Of a stretch of DNA of 64,000 nucleotides, positions 43,101-55,555 are shown in pieces (position 1 is the first letter of the stretch; each line of letters begins with the position of its first letter). The stretch spans positions 9,830,798 through 9,894,797 of the forward strand of contig OZ020260.1 in assembly GCA_963971285.1 (NCBI GenBank), in the 5' to 3' direction. The DNA comes from Astropecten irregularis. Its lineage: Eukaryota; Echinodermata; Asteroidea; Paxillosida; Astropectinidae. Made by a program: the position numbers and the translations under genes. Under the pieces are notes generated by a model. The model saw only the letters and a list, made by a program, of their open reading frames with translations. It was not told the DNA's origin and did not search any database.

Positions 43101-46100
43101 TTGCTGAAACAACTACAGCTGTTGGCACAACCACTGTAGCTGAAACAACTACAGCTGGAGATACAACCACTGTTGCTGAAACAACTACAGCTGGAGGTAC
43201 AACCACTGTGGCCGACACAACCACAGCTGGAGACACAACCACTGTTGCTGAAACAACCACAGCTGGAGACACAACAACAGTAGCTGACACAACTACAGCT
43301 GTTGACACAACCACTGTAGCTGAAACAACTACATCTGGTGACACGACCACTGTTGCTGAAACAACTACAGCTGTTGACACAACCACTGTAGCTGATACAA
43401 CTACAGCTGGAGATACAACCACTGTTGCTGACACAACTACAGCTGGAGATACAACCACTGTTGCTGAAACAACCACAGCTGGAGACACAACCACTGTTGC
43501 TGAAACAACCACAGCTGGAGACACAACCACTGTAGCTGAAACAACCACAGCTGGAGACACAACAACAGTAGCTGACACAACCACAGCTGTTGACACAACC
43601 ACTGTAGCTGAAACAACTACAGCTGGAGATACAACCACTGTTGCTGACACAACTACAGCTGGAGATACAACCACTGTTGCTGAAACAACCACAGCTGGAG
43701 ACACAACCACTGTTGCTGAAACAACCACAGCTGGAGACACAACCACTGCAGCTGAAACAACTACTGCTGAAGACACAACCACTGTTGCCGAAACAACCAC
43801 AGCTGGAGACACAACCACTGTTGCTGAAACAACTACAGCTGGAGACACAACAACAGTAGCTGACACAACCACAGCTGTTGACACAACCACTGTAGCTGAA
43901 ACAACTACAGATGGAGAGACAACCACTGTAGCTGAAACAACCACAGCTGGAGACACAACCACTGTTGCTGAAACAACCACAGCTGAAGACACAACAACAG
44001 TATCTGACACAACTACAGCTGGAGATACAACCACTGTAGCTGAAACAACCACAGCTGGAGACACAACCACTGTTGCTGAAACAACCACAGATGGAGACAC
44101 AACCACTGTAGCTGAAACAACTACTGCTGAAGACACAACCACTGTTGCTGAAACAACCACAGCTGGAGACACTACAACAGTAGCTGACACAACTACAGCT
44201 GTTGACACAACCACTGTAGCTGAAACAACTACAGCTGGAGACACAACAACAGTAGCTGGCACAACCACAGCTGTTGACACAACCACTGTAGCTGAAACAA
44301 CTACAGCTGGAGATACAACCACTGTAGCTGAAACAACCACAGCTGGAGACACAACCACTGTGGCCGACACAACCACAGCTGGAGACACAACCACTGTTGC
44401 TGAAACAACCACAGCTGGAGACACAACAACAGTAGCTGACACAACTACAGCTGGAGATACAACCACTGTTGCTGAAACAACCACAGCTGGAGACACAACC
44501 ACTGTTGCTGAAACAACCTCAGCTGGAGACACAACCACTGTAGCTGAAACAACTACAGCTGGAGACACAACAACAGTAGCTGACACCACCACAGCTGTTG
44601 ACCCAACCACTGTAGCTGAAACAACTACTGCTGGAGAGACAACCACTGTGGCCGACACAACCACAGCTGGAGACACAACCACTGTTGCTGAAACAACCAC
44701 AGCTGGAGACACAACCACTGTAGCTGAAACAACCACAGCTGGAGACACAACCACTGTGGCCGACACAACCACAGCTGGAGACACAACCACTGTTGCTGAA
44801 ACAACCACAGCTGGAGACACAACAACAGTAGCTGACACAACTACAGCTGTTGACAGAACCACTGTAGCTGAAACAACTACAGCTGGAGACACGACCACTG
44901 TTGCTGAAACAACTACAGCTGTTGGCACAACCACTGTAGCTGAAACAACTACAGCTGGAGATACAACCACTGTTGCTGAAACAACTACAGCTGGAGATAC
45001 AACCACTGTGGCCGACACAACCACAGCTGGAGACACAACCACTGTTGCTGAAACAACCACAGCTGGAGACACAACAACAGTAGCTGACACAACTACAGCT
45101 GTTGACACAACCACTGTAGCTGAAACAACTACATCTGGAGACACGACCACTGTTGCTGACACAACTACAGCTGGAGATACAACCACTGTTGCTGAAACAA
45201 CCACAGCTGGAGACACAACCACTGTTGCTGAAACAACCACAGCTGGAGACACAACCACTGTAGCTGAAACAACTACATCTGGTGACACGACCACTGTTGC
45301 TGAAACAACTACAGCTGTTGACACAACCACTGTAGCTGATACAACTACAGCTGGAGATACAACCACTGTTGCTGACACAACTACAGCTGGAGACACAACC
45401 ACTGTTGCTGAAACAACCACAGCTGAAGACACAACAACAGTATCTGACACAACTACAGCTGGAGATACAACCACTGTAGCTGAAACAACCACAGCTGGAG
45501 ACACAACCACTGTTGCTGAAACAACCACAGATGGAGACACAACCACTGTAGCTGAAACAACTACTGCTGAAGACACAACCACTGTTGCTGAAACAACCAC
45601 AGCTGGAGACACTACAACAGTAGCTGACACAACTACAGCTGTTGACACAACCACTGTAGCTGAAACAACTACAGCTGGAGACACAACAACAGTAGCTGGC
45701 ACAACCACAGCTGTTGACACAACCACTGTAGCTGAAACAACTACAGCTGGAGATACAACCACTGTAGCTGAAACAACCACAGCTGGAGACACAACCACTG
45801 TGGCCGACACAACCACAGCTGGAGACACTACAACAGTAGCTGACACAACTACAGCTGGAGACACAACCACTGTAGCTGAAACAACTACAGCTGGAGAGAC
45901 AACCACTGTAGCTGAAACAACCACAGCTGGAGACACAACCACTGTTGCTGAAACAACCACAGCTGAAGACACAACAACAGTATCTGACACAACTACAGCT
46001 GGAGATACAACCACTGTAGCTGAAACAACCACAGCTGGAGACACAACCACTGTTGCTGAAACAACCACAGCTGGAGACACAACCACTGTAGCTGAAACAA

Positions 46101-49100
46101 CTACTGCTGAAGACACAACCACTGTTGCTGAAACAACCACAGCTGGAGACACTACAACAGTAGCTGACACAACTACAGCTGTTGACACAACCACTGTAGC
46201 TGAAACAACTACAGCTGGAGACACAACAACAGTAGCTGGCACAACCACAGCTGTTGACACAACCACTGTAGCTGAAACAACTACAGCTGGAGATACAACC
46301 ACTGTAGCTGAAACAACCACAGCTGGAGACACAACCACTGTGGCCGACACAACCACAGCTGGAGACACAACCACTGTTGCTGAAACAACCACAGCTGGAG
46401 ACACAACAACAGTAGCTGAAACAACTACAGCTGTTGACACAACCACTGTAGCTGAAACAACTACAGCTGGAGACACGACCACTGTTGCTGAAACAACTAC
46501 AGCTGTTGGCACAACCACTGTAGCTGAAACAACTACAGCTGGAGATACAACCACTGTTGCTGAAACAACTACAGCTGGAGATACAACCACTGTTTCTGAA
46601 ACAACTACTGCTGAAGACACAACCACTGTTGCTGAAACAACCACAGCTGGAGACACTACAACAGTAGCTGACACAACTACAGCTGTTGACACAACCACTG
46701 TAGCTGAAACAACTACAGCTGGAGACCCAACAACAGTAGCTGGCACAACCACAGCTGTTGACACAACCACTGTAGCTGAAACAACTACAGCTGGAGATAC
46801 AACCACTGTAGCTGAAACAACCACAGCTGGAGACACAACCACTGTGGCCGACACAACCACAGCTGGAGACACAACCACTGTTGCTGAAACAACCACAGCT
46901 GGAGACACAACAACAGTAGCTGACACAACTACAGCTGTTGACACAACCACTGTAGCTGAAACAACTACAGCTGGAGATACAACCACTGTTGCTGAAACAA
47001 CTACAGCTGGAGATACAACCACTGTGGCCGACACAACCACAGCTGGAGACACAAAAACAGTAGCTGGCACAACTACAGCTGTTGACACAACCACTGTAGC
47101 TGAAACAACTACATCTGGTGACACGACCACTGTTGCTGAAACAACTACAGCTGTTGACACAACCACTGTAGCTGAAACAACTACAGCTGGAGATACAACC
47201 ACTGTTGCTGACACAACTACAGCTGGAGATACAACCACTGTTGCTGAAACAACCACAGCTGAAGACACAACCACTGTTGCTGAAACAACCACAGCTGGAG
47301 ACACAACCACTGTAGCTGAAACAACTACAGCTGGAGACACAACAACAGTAGCTGACTCAACCACAGCTGTTGACACAACCACTGTAGCTGAAACAACTAC
47401 AGCTGGAGATACAACCACTGTAGCTGAAACAACCACAGCTGGAGAGACAACCACTGTAGCTGAAACAACCACAGCTGGAGACACAACCACTGTTGCTGAA
47501 ACAGCTACAGCTGGAGATACAACCACTGTTGCTGACACAACTACAGCTGGAGATACAATCACTGTAGCTGAAACAACCACAGCTGGAGACACAACCACTG
47601 TTGCTGAAACAACCACGGATGGAGACACAACCACTGTAGCTGAAACAACTGCTGCTGAAGACACAACCATTGTTGCTGAAACAACCACAGCTGGAGACAC
47701 TACAAAAGTAGCTGACACAACTACAGCTGTTGACACAACCACTGTAGCTGAAACAACTACAGCTGGAGACACAACAACAGTAGCTGGCACAACCACAGCT
47801 GTTGACACAACCACTGTAGCTGAAACAACTACAGCTGGAGATACAACCACTGTTGCTGAAACAACCACAGCTGGAGACACAACCACTGTGGCCGACACAA
47901 CCACAGCTGGAGACACAACCACTGTTGCTGAAACAACCACAGCTGGAGACACAACCACTGTTGCTGAAACAACCACAGCTGGAGACACAACCACTGTAGC
48001 TGAAACAACTACAGCTGGAGACACAACAACAGTAGCTGACACAACCACAGCTGTTGACACAACCACTGTAGCTGAAACAACTACAGCTGGAGTGACAACC
48101 ACTGTAGCTGAAACAACCACAGCTGGAGACACAACCACTGTTGCTGAAACAACCACAGCTGGAGACACAACAACAGTAGCTTACACAACTACAGCTGTTG
48201 ACACAACCACTGTAGCTGAAACAACTACAGCTGGAGACACGACCACTGTTGCTGAAACAACTACAGCTGTTGGCACAACCACTGTAGCTGAAACAACTAC
48301 AGCTGGAGATACAACCACTGTTGCTGAAACAACTACAGCTGGAGATACAACCACTGTGGCCGACACAACCACAGCTGGAGACACAACCACTGTTGCTGAA
48401 ACAACCACAGCTGGAGACACAACAACAGTAGCTGACACAACTACAGCTGTTGACACAACCACTGTAGCTGAAACAACTACATCTGGTGACACGACCACTG
48501 TTGCTGAAACAACTACAGCTGTTGACACAACCACTGTAGCTGAAACAACTACAGCTGGAGATACAACCACTGTTGCTGACACAACTACAGCTGGAGATAC
48601 AACCACTGTTGCTGAAACAACCAGAGCTGAAGACACAACCACTGTTGCTGAAACAACCACAGCTGGAGACACAACCACTGTAGCTGAAACAACTACAGCT
48701 GGAGACACAACAACAGTAGCTGACACAACCACAGCTGTTTACACAACCACTGTAGCTGAAACAACTACATCTGGTGACACGACCACTGTTGCTGAAACAA
48801 CTACAGCTGTTGACACAACCACTGTAGCTGAAACAACTACAGCTGGAGATACAACCACTGTTGCTGACACAACTACAGCTGGAGATACAACCACTGTTGC
48901 TGAAACAACCACAGCTGAAGACACAACCACTGTTGCTGAAACAACCACAGCTGGAGACACAACCACTGTAGCTGAAACAACTACTGCTGAAGACACAACC
49001 ACTGTTGCTGAAACAACCACAGCTGGAGACACTACAACAGTAGCTGACACAACTACAGCTGGAGAGACAACCACTGTTGCTGAAACAACTACAGCTGGAG

Positions 49101-51077
49101 ACACAACCACTGTAGCTGAAACAACTACAGCTGGAGATACAACCACTGTTGCTGACACAACTACAGCTGGAGATACAACCACTGTTGCTGACACAACTAC
49201 AGCTGGAGATACAACCACTGTTGCTGAAACAACCACAGCCGAAGACACAACCACTGTTGCTGAAACAACTACATCTGGTGACACGACCACTGTTGCTGAA
49301 ACAACTACAGCTGTTGACACAACCACTGTAGCTGAAACAACTACAGCTGGAGATACAACCACTGTTGCTGACACAACTACAGCTGGAGATACAACCACTG
49401 TTGCTGAAACAACCACAGCTGAAGACACAACCACTGTTGCTGAAACAACCACAGCTGGAGACACAACCACTGTAGCTGAAACAACTACAGCTGGAGACAC
49501 GACAACAGTAGCTGACACAACCACAGCTGTTGACACAACCACTGTAGCTGAAACAACTACAGCTGGAGATACAACCACTGTAGCTGAAACAACCACAGCT
49601 GGAGAGACAACCACTGTAGCTGAAACAACCACAGCTGGAGACACAACCACTGTTGCTGAAACAACTACAGCTGGAGATACAACCACTGTTGCTGACACAA
49701 CTACAGCTGGAGATACAATCACTGTAGCTGAAACAACCACAGCTGGAGACACAACCACTGTTGCTGAAACAACCACAGATGGAGACACAACCACTGTTGC
49801 TGAAACAACTGCTGCTGAAGACACAACCATTGTTGCTGAAACAACCACAGCTGGAGACACTACAACAGTAGCTGACACAACTACAGCTGTTGACACAACC
49901 ACTGTAGCTGAAACAACTACAGCTGGAGACACAACAACAGTAGCTGGCACAACCACAGCTGTTGACACAACCACTGTAGCTGAAACAACTACAGCTGGAG
50001 ATACAACCACTGTAGCTGAAACAACCACAGCTGGAGACACAACCACTGTGGCCGACACAACCACAGCTGGAGACACAACCACTGTTGCTGAAACAACTAC
50101 ATCTGGAGACACGACCACTGTTGCTGAAACAACTACAGCTGTTGACACAACCACTGTAGCTGAAACAATCACAGCTGGAGATACAACCACTGTTGCTGAC
50201 ACAACTACAGCTGGAGATACAACCACTGTTGCTGAAACAACCACAGCTGGAGACACAACCACTGTTGCTGAAACAACCACAGCTGGAGACACAACCACTG
50301 TAGCTGAAACAACTACAGCTGGAGACACAACAACAGTAGCTGACACAACCACAGCTGTTGACACAACCACTGTAGCTGAAACAACTACAGCTGGAGATAC
50401 AACCACTGTAGCTGAAACAACCACAGCTGGAGAGACAACCACTGTAGCTGAAACAACCACAGCTGGAGACACAACCACTGTTGCTGAAACAACTACAGCT
50501 GGAGATACAACCACTGTTGCTGACACAACTACAGCTGGAGATATAACCACTGTAGCTGAAACAACCACAGCTGGAGACACAACCACTGTTGCTGAAACAA
50601 CCACAGATGGAGACACAACCACTGTAGCTGAAACAACTACTGCTGAAGACACAACCACTGTTGCTGAAACAACCACAGCTGGAGACACTACAACAGTAGC
50701 TGACACAACTACAGCTGGAGAGACAACCACTGTTGCTGAAACAACTACAGCTGGAGACACAACCACTGTAGCTGAAACAACTACAGCTGGAGATACAACC
50801 ACTGTTGCTGTCACAACCACAGCTGGAGACACAACTACCGTTGCTGAAACAACCACAGCTGGAGACACTACAACAGTTGCTGACACAACTACAGCTGGAG
50901 ACACAACCACTGTTGCTGAAACAACCACAGCTGGAGACACAACAACAGTAGGTGACACAACTACAGCTGTTGACACAACCACTGTAGCTGAAACAACTAC
51001 AGGTGGAGACACAACAACAGTAGTTGAGACAACTAGTGTGGAAGATACAACGTCTGCTACAAGTGGCAGCTCATTAG
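19122..51077 (+). CDS. Giant Thr-rich mucin-like repeat protein, exon block 2 (complete 31,956-bp exon)
   Basis: One uninterrupted exon of 10,652 codons, phase 1 at both ends. It opens with a short non-consensus leader (ADVTTTAPGTTSVAE), continues as about 880 copies of the 12-residue unit, and closes with VVETTSVEDTTSATSGSSLG before a GTAAG donor. Compared with block 1, the first hexapeptide is far more variable: TTTAGD, TTTAVD, TTTAED, TTTAGE, TTTSGD, TTTAVG, TTTDGD. The two blocks have therefore been homogenised separately. The only non-unit indels I noticed are multiples of three (an extra ACA near 23041, a lost codon near 24588). Composition is about half Thr with regular Asp/Glu, so thousands of potential O-glycan sites on an extended chain. 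Alternatives are non-coding satellite DNA or an unspliced transcript; frame retention, matched splice sites and synonymous variation argue against these. Confidence 0.85.
28580..35208 (+). repeat. Dispersed direct duplication, offset about 4.8 kb
   Basis: The unit order at about 28,580-30,420 recurs at about 33,440-35,208. The offset is 4,860 bp at first, then 4,824 and 4,788 after single 36-bp units are gained or lost. Shared rare markers include GCT TTA GAT ATA (29762 and 34586) and GCT CAA (29891 and 34715). Confidence 0.75.
29881..30960 (+). repeat. Direct tandem duplication, 2 x 540 bp
   Basis: Bases 29881-30420 and 30421-30960 (15 units each) are almost identical. They share the rare Gln codon marker GCT CAA and the ACA TAT GCT marker. 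One difference I see is ACA versus AGA (Thr/Arg) near 30401/30941. This is one of the youngest events in block 2. Confidence 0.85.
32520..35933 (+). repeat. Direct duplication, offset 2,448 bp
   Basis: About 965 bp at 32,520-33,485 recur at 34,968-35,933 (68 units apart). They share rare variants: ACT AGA GCT near 32,818/35,266, GCT TTC ACA near 32,915/35,363, and CCT GTA CCT near 33,016/35,464. The second copy adjoins the end of the 4.8-kb duplication, so the events are layered. Confidence 0.75.
38101..42110 (+). repeat. Direct duplication, offset 2,772-2,880 bp
   Basis: Unit order at about 38,101-39,230 recurs at about 40,873-42,110. The offset is 2,772 bp at first and 2,880 bp after three extra 36-bp units in the second copy. 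Shared markers include GCT GAA AGA ACC at 38531 and 41411 and GCT GGA GGT ACA at about 38,801 and 41,681. Confidence 0.72.
39120..45540 (+). repeat. Direct duplication, offset 4,680 bp (130 units)
   Basis: Unit order at about 39,120-40,860 recurs at about 43,800-45,540, with occasional single-base differences (for example ACT versus GCT near 39,755/44,435, and ACA versus CCA near 39,923/44,603). Confidence 0.75.
41541..44564 (+). repeat. Tandem duplication, 2 x 1,512 bp (42 units)
   Basis: The stretch 41,541-43,052 is followed directly by a copy at 43,053-44,564. The rare GCA GCT marker (Ala for Val) near 42,236 and 43,748 is shared. A small difference is GCT versus GAT before GGA GAG near 42,399/43,911. 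Confidence 0.78.
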
Positions 51078-51250
51078 GTAAGATTTTTTGTATTCATTTT
51101 GGCAGCCTTTTTCGTGATACTGTGTATCCAAATCATTTCTTTGAATCTGATTTGTGTGTATGTGATTATCTAAGGTTTGTTAGTCACAAATTAGGTTTTC
51201 CTGTAAAATCTTTATACCTGACAAGATTTAACTGCACAGTACTCCATGAT

Positions 51251-51450
51251 TTACCAAATGTTTGTGTTTGTTTTAGTGTGGTAAATTTTCAATTAATATA
51301 CCTGAAGGGCAGCATTGAGCATGTAGCTTACAATCCATTAAAGATTATTAGTATCATGTCAAGATAAAATGTTTGTGGAAGCTGCAAAGACTGCACAAGA
51401 AACCCTTCAGTTTTGTGTTTCATATTACTGTACTCACTATCTGCACTTTT
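51251..51450. repeat. Conserved paralogous intron block, copy B
   Basis: The intron B copy of the 200-bp block described at 15,581 in intron A; differences are scattered single bases and a small insertion (GTTTTAGTGTGGT region). Confidence 0.85.
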
Positions 51451-52640
51451 TGTTGGTCGATAGTTTTGTGTTATTATTATTAGGCTTTTGTTCAGTTAAC
51501 TCATGTTCATTCATTCAACATAGTCTTTATCTGCTATGAGTTTGCATTTACTATTTCACTAACTACATGTACTCAATTTCGGTTAAAACTTTTCGTAAAC
51601 TAATATTTAAAACTGAAGATGTTCAGCACAATATTGTTTTGTTTATTTATAATTATTTCTTATTTTGCTTGTTAGGACTCTCAGAGAATTCTATCAATAT
51701 CATGAATATTATTCATGACGTTGTGAATCAAGCAAATTTCACTGAAAATTACAGATTAGCCACAAAATTGGCAAACAAATTATAAACTGAGAACATCTTC
51801 AAACACTAATTCTAATTAATTCTCTCTTTTTTTTAAAAGAAATTTTGGAACTTTATTTGGGAAATTGAAGGGAACGTTAACACTCTTTAATTTGTCTCAC
51901 TAATTGTTGTTAAGCACTAAACACTAACATTTATTCTGGCTAATTTGATTGATGATTGATGATGATTGGTTTATAATACTATAGGATAATGATTGGACAG
52001 AACTAGTATAGGATATTGTGTGATACTGATAGGACAGAACTAGTATAGGATCTTGTGTTAAGGTCTGGTTGATGTTTGATAAGCACACAATGTGTTCATA
52101 CACAATATTAATACAGGTATCCAAACACATCTCTTGTATGTTTTCACTTCTTTGTGGAGGTCATTTGTTTACTAAACCAATCAGGAATTTTGCTTTCAGA
52201 CATTGCACCTGTATGAAATAACCTTGGCTGGATGATTTTGCCTCATTGTGTTGGGGTTCACGCACATTGTTGTAATTTCAAAATCACTTGCAAAGTCACA
52301 TTTACTTACACCTTAGAACCCAAGGCAGGAAATCTTGGTCGTAATGAACACGTTTGGTGATTTGTGGCTTTTATATCCTTTGGTGGTGGAATTAGAAGAG
52401 AATGATGATGATTTTTTTTGCCCTCAAGTTTTGCAAGAGCAGCTTTATTGGTTTTAAATGTAGTAGATACATGTACGTGATGCGTCTTGTCAACCTACTA
52501 CTGTTTCTCTACCTTGAGATAATTTTCTCAGCTGATGTGAATTGCAGACGATGGGTAACAAACTGACATATGCTTTAGTGGAAGCTCAAGGTTAGGCGTC
52601 CTAAAATATTTTTTTTGGGGTGAATGGGCTTTATTTAAGA
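51451..52640. other. Intron B, shared 5' half
   Basis: Paralogous to introns A and C. It contains a direct repeat of about 36 bp around 51,985-52,057 (GGACAGAACTAGTATAGGAT twice) that is also duplicated in intron C (59,198-59,270) but single in A. Bases 52,170-52,445 match A and C closely. No gene seen. Confidence 0.7.
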
Positions 52641-52740
52641 TCTTGTTCGCAATGCAGGTGAATGTCATGGTGAACTTATATTGTTACAAATTGGTGGATG
52701 GGGAGTTTAGGTTGCATTTAGGTCATTTGGTACTTCCATT

Positions 52741-53945
52741 TGGAAGAAAAAAGAATTCATTTCCTCAAAATACTATTTTGTTCCCTCAAAATATTTCAAT
52801 TGCTCGAAATCTTTCCGCTAGAAATCTTTTTGTTCCCTCAAAATATTAATTCCGAGGTAATCAAATAAAGGGAAGGTATTTTTTTATTATATTTTTTGTT
52901 CTTTATTCAAAATATCTTTACATTCTTGAAGAATGTATAATAATTATTGAGTTTTGAATATATGAACATTATCAGTGGATCACCATCTGGTTGTCTGTAT
53001 GTTTTAGAGCCTTTTACTTTCAAATTTACTATCAGTTAGCCTAAATTTCAACTAAACATTCACAAACCTAGTGTGACGTTGCTTGTTCACTTCCGTAACT
53101 TATGTCAGAACTTTGTCCAGAGAATATAATTCAGTGGTCATTCTTTGTTTTAAATGACAATTCGATATCTTTACTGGAGCCAAGAGCCATTAAAAGGAAC
53201 TTACAGTAATAGGTTGACAACAATTTCAACAGCAGCAGCAGCAAGCGTCTTTTATGAAACATTTGATTTATTAGCCTTTGAAAACTTCGGCAAAAAAAAA
53301 GACCAAGCGCTCCACTTTCGTGTATAAAAAAAAGGTTTCCCAATTTAGTTTTGAGTCCTTTTCATTGAATTCATGTCCAGTGTTAACTTAATGTTTTTAA
53401 CTTAAACTTTATCTCAACATTGTTTGCCAGTTGCTCACATTGGGATTGCTTCACTTTCAAATCATTTTGTCGTACACAATGCCAAACAAGCATAAGCCGA
53501 ACAAAAGTGACCATAAAAGTACACACTAGGTTCGTGAATGAGTTGGAGTCAAATTGATGCGAACTGGTCATAAGTGTGATTGTGAACCTTTATTTCCGTA
53601 ATTTTTTCTCATCTGTCCTTTACAACGCGCTTGGTATTGTCGCAATTTCCGAAGTTGTCATGACCCCCCAAAAAGTAACGCCTTCAAAAGAGCTCCATAC
53701 ATGTCTAATTCAGGGGAACGAAATATCATTTCAAACAAACAACCCTATTTCCTTCCCTTGAAATGATTTCGTTCCCTCGAAAAAAAAAAAACCATTTCAA
53801 TACCTTCAAATAATTTATTTCTTTTCCTCCCAATAGTGTTTTGAGGAAATTAAATAATATTTTAAGGTAATGAAATACTATTTTGAGGGAACAAAACAGT
53901 ATTACCAGAGAAAAAAATTGTATTTCGAGGGAACAAAATTATTCA
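52741..53945. mobile_element. Possible foldback-type element with iterated GAGGGAACAAAA motif
   Basis: The left part (about 52,755-52,865) contains TTTTGTTCCCTCAAAATA at least twice plus variants. The right part (about 53,745-53,945) contains one forward variant and then the reverse complement TTTTGAGGGAACAAAA and TTTCGAGGGAACAAAA. The motif family thus faces inward from both sides of a core of about 900 bp with no recognised coding region. The whole lies in the part of intron B with no match in A or C, consistent with insertion. Exact ends and class are unknown. Confidence 0.5.
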
Positions 53946-54133
53946 ATCCTTTTTTGTTAAACTGTTATGCCCATCCCCTTAATGGCTCCATGATTTAGAG
54001 TTGATTGTTATGTCAGCGAGTCAAATTTCAGCCAGTACGTTATAACATTCTATAATTGTGCAACTAAATGAAATTAATTTTTTCCCTAACTGATAAAGAC
54101 ATACTTGTCATTTCAAACTGTTTTTGGGGAGCT

Positions 54134-54429
54134 TGTTTCCACAGAGCCAACTTACCGCTAAATAAATGGAGTTGATTTCTTTAGAAATCAACTCCATTTC
54201 CTTTTAATCGGCATCGCTATCGCCTTTTCATCGGTATCGGCAACCTACTCCGAGTAGGTTTTTGGAGATACTTGCTGATTACTTATGAACGTCGTGCAAC
54301 TCCATCAGAACTGAACACGCTAATTAGCGATAGTGTAGGCTGTGGAAACAGCAGCTTAATCGGAAAAACGTAGCGGTATTTAACGATATCCACTTACTTA
54401 CCGCTAATAGCGATGGGCCTGTGGAAACA
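54134..54429. mobile_element. MITE-like element, about 296 bp
   Basis: The ends TGTTTCCACAG and CTGTGGAAACA form terminal inverted repeats. Subterminal TTACCGCTA occurs near both sides (54,152 and 54,399). An internal perfect hairpin has 17-bp arms (54,164-54,180 and 54,183-54,199) with a 2-base loop. GC content is higher than its surroundings. No coding capacity. Confidence 0.6.
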
Positions 54430-54472
54430 TTCTCATAATGTTGAAAGAAGTGTTTCTCATTACCAACAGTCT

Positions 54473-54906
54473 ACCCTATAGTGCACTGCGTCTACATATG
54501 TGGACGTTACTTTTATCATAATTTCAACATGCACGCCTTTTTGACAATACTGCAATGCATTGCATAGTGATCTCTGTACCCAAAGTCATCATTTGTGACC
54601 ATAACTATCACAATGTGGCCAATTGAGGGGACCTGTACAACTTATCAAAATGGCATCCTCCACTTGTGACCATAACTTAGAGAAAGAAGTATTTATCAAA
54701 CAAAATCTTAGGAAACTCACCGTGAAGCTTTACTAGAGTTGTATATAGCCCCTCAATTGGCCACATTGTGATAGTTATGGTCACAAATGACGACTTTGGG
54801 TACAGAGATCACTATGCAATACATCACAGTATTGTCAAAAAGGCGTGCATGTTGATATACTGATAAAGGTAAATTCACATATGTAGATGCAAGGCACTAT
54901 AGGGTT
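54473..54906. mobile_element. Foldback/MITE-like element, 434 bp
   Basis: Arms of about 158 bp (54,473-54,630 and 54,749-54,906) are inverted copies, with ends ACCCTATAGTGC and GCACTATAGGGT-like, around a 118-bp centre. No coding region. It is absent from introns A and C. Confidence 0.75.
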
Positions 54907-55330
54907 AAAATGTGCATGACTCAATATAGACAAAATGGGCAGGACAACATGCATGTACATGTATATCATGAGGGAAATATGAATGGTTGTTATGGAAATG
55001 ATGCAAGTAACCTCAAGTAACTACTGCATCACAGGTCATACTGAATTTTCAATGCCCCGTACTCGATCACTGTGGGATTATAGATCGAGCTACTCTATCA
55101 TGCGATATGGTGCCAGGTGGGGGATCCAATGATGAAGATTTGAATTAAATTTGCTGACCTTGTAGATTTTCAAGATTTTGCACAGTCGTCTCGAGAACTG
55201 ACACTAATACCATACAAAAATCGACATGTGGTGCAAAAGGGAAACCTCGAACAGGCTCACAGGCCCACTTGATGGGGACCCTTGTGTTTAAGGACCTTGA
55301 ATAAAAATGCACAATTCAACATTTAAGGAT
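54907..55330. other. Intron B, unassigned
   Basis: No match to the other introns and no open frame of note. The single-copy sequence ends where similarity to intron A resumes near 55,330. Confidence 0.45.
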
Positions 55331-55555
55331 TCTTCAGACCACAAAACATCCATTGAGTTCAGAAGTGAGATATCTCCCTGATGGGCATATTACAGTTCTG
55401 TAGGCCTTGCACATAGGTGCATTAGATTTTCACCTTATGAACTTGAGGTGACGTTAGATTGATTGCATGCAGTTTTGTTTCCAAAATATGGCTTTTAATT
55501 ATGTCAAGGGATGTGACAAGCAAGTGGATAGTGGATGGATAGGTCATCATTATTT

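Larger units (their letters stand above)
19190..51020 (+). repeat. 36-bp tandem array, block 2
   Basis: About 880 tandem 36-bp units of the same family as block 1, with a different variant spectrum (GTT GAC, GAA GAC, GGA GAG, GTT GGC in the first half-unit; GTG GCC GAC and ACA GTA GCT in the second). Edges are degenerate; the interior is highly homogenised. Confidence 0.93.

Noticed and set aside
51078-51367. Extension of block 2 to the stop at 51,365-51,367
   Set aside because: The sequence after 51,077 is paralogous intron (it matches introns A and C) and includes the conserved 200-bp intron block.
52643-52849. 68-codon open frame in intron B
   Set aside because: It overlaps the GAGGGAACAAAA-type element, has no partner in introns A or C, and shows no domain.
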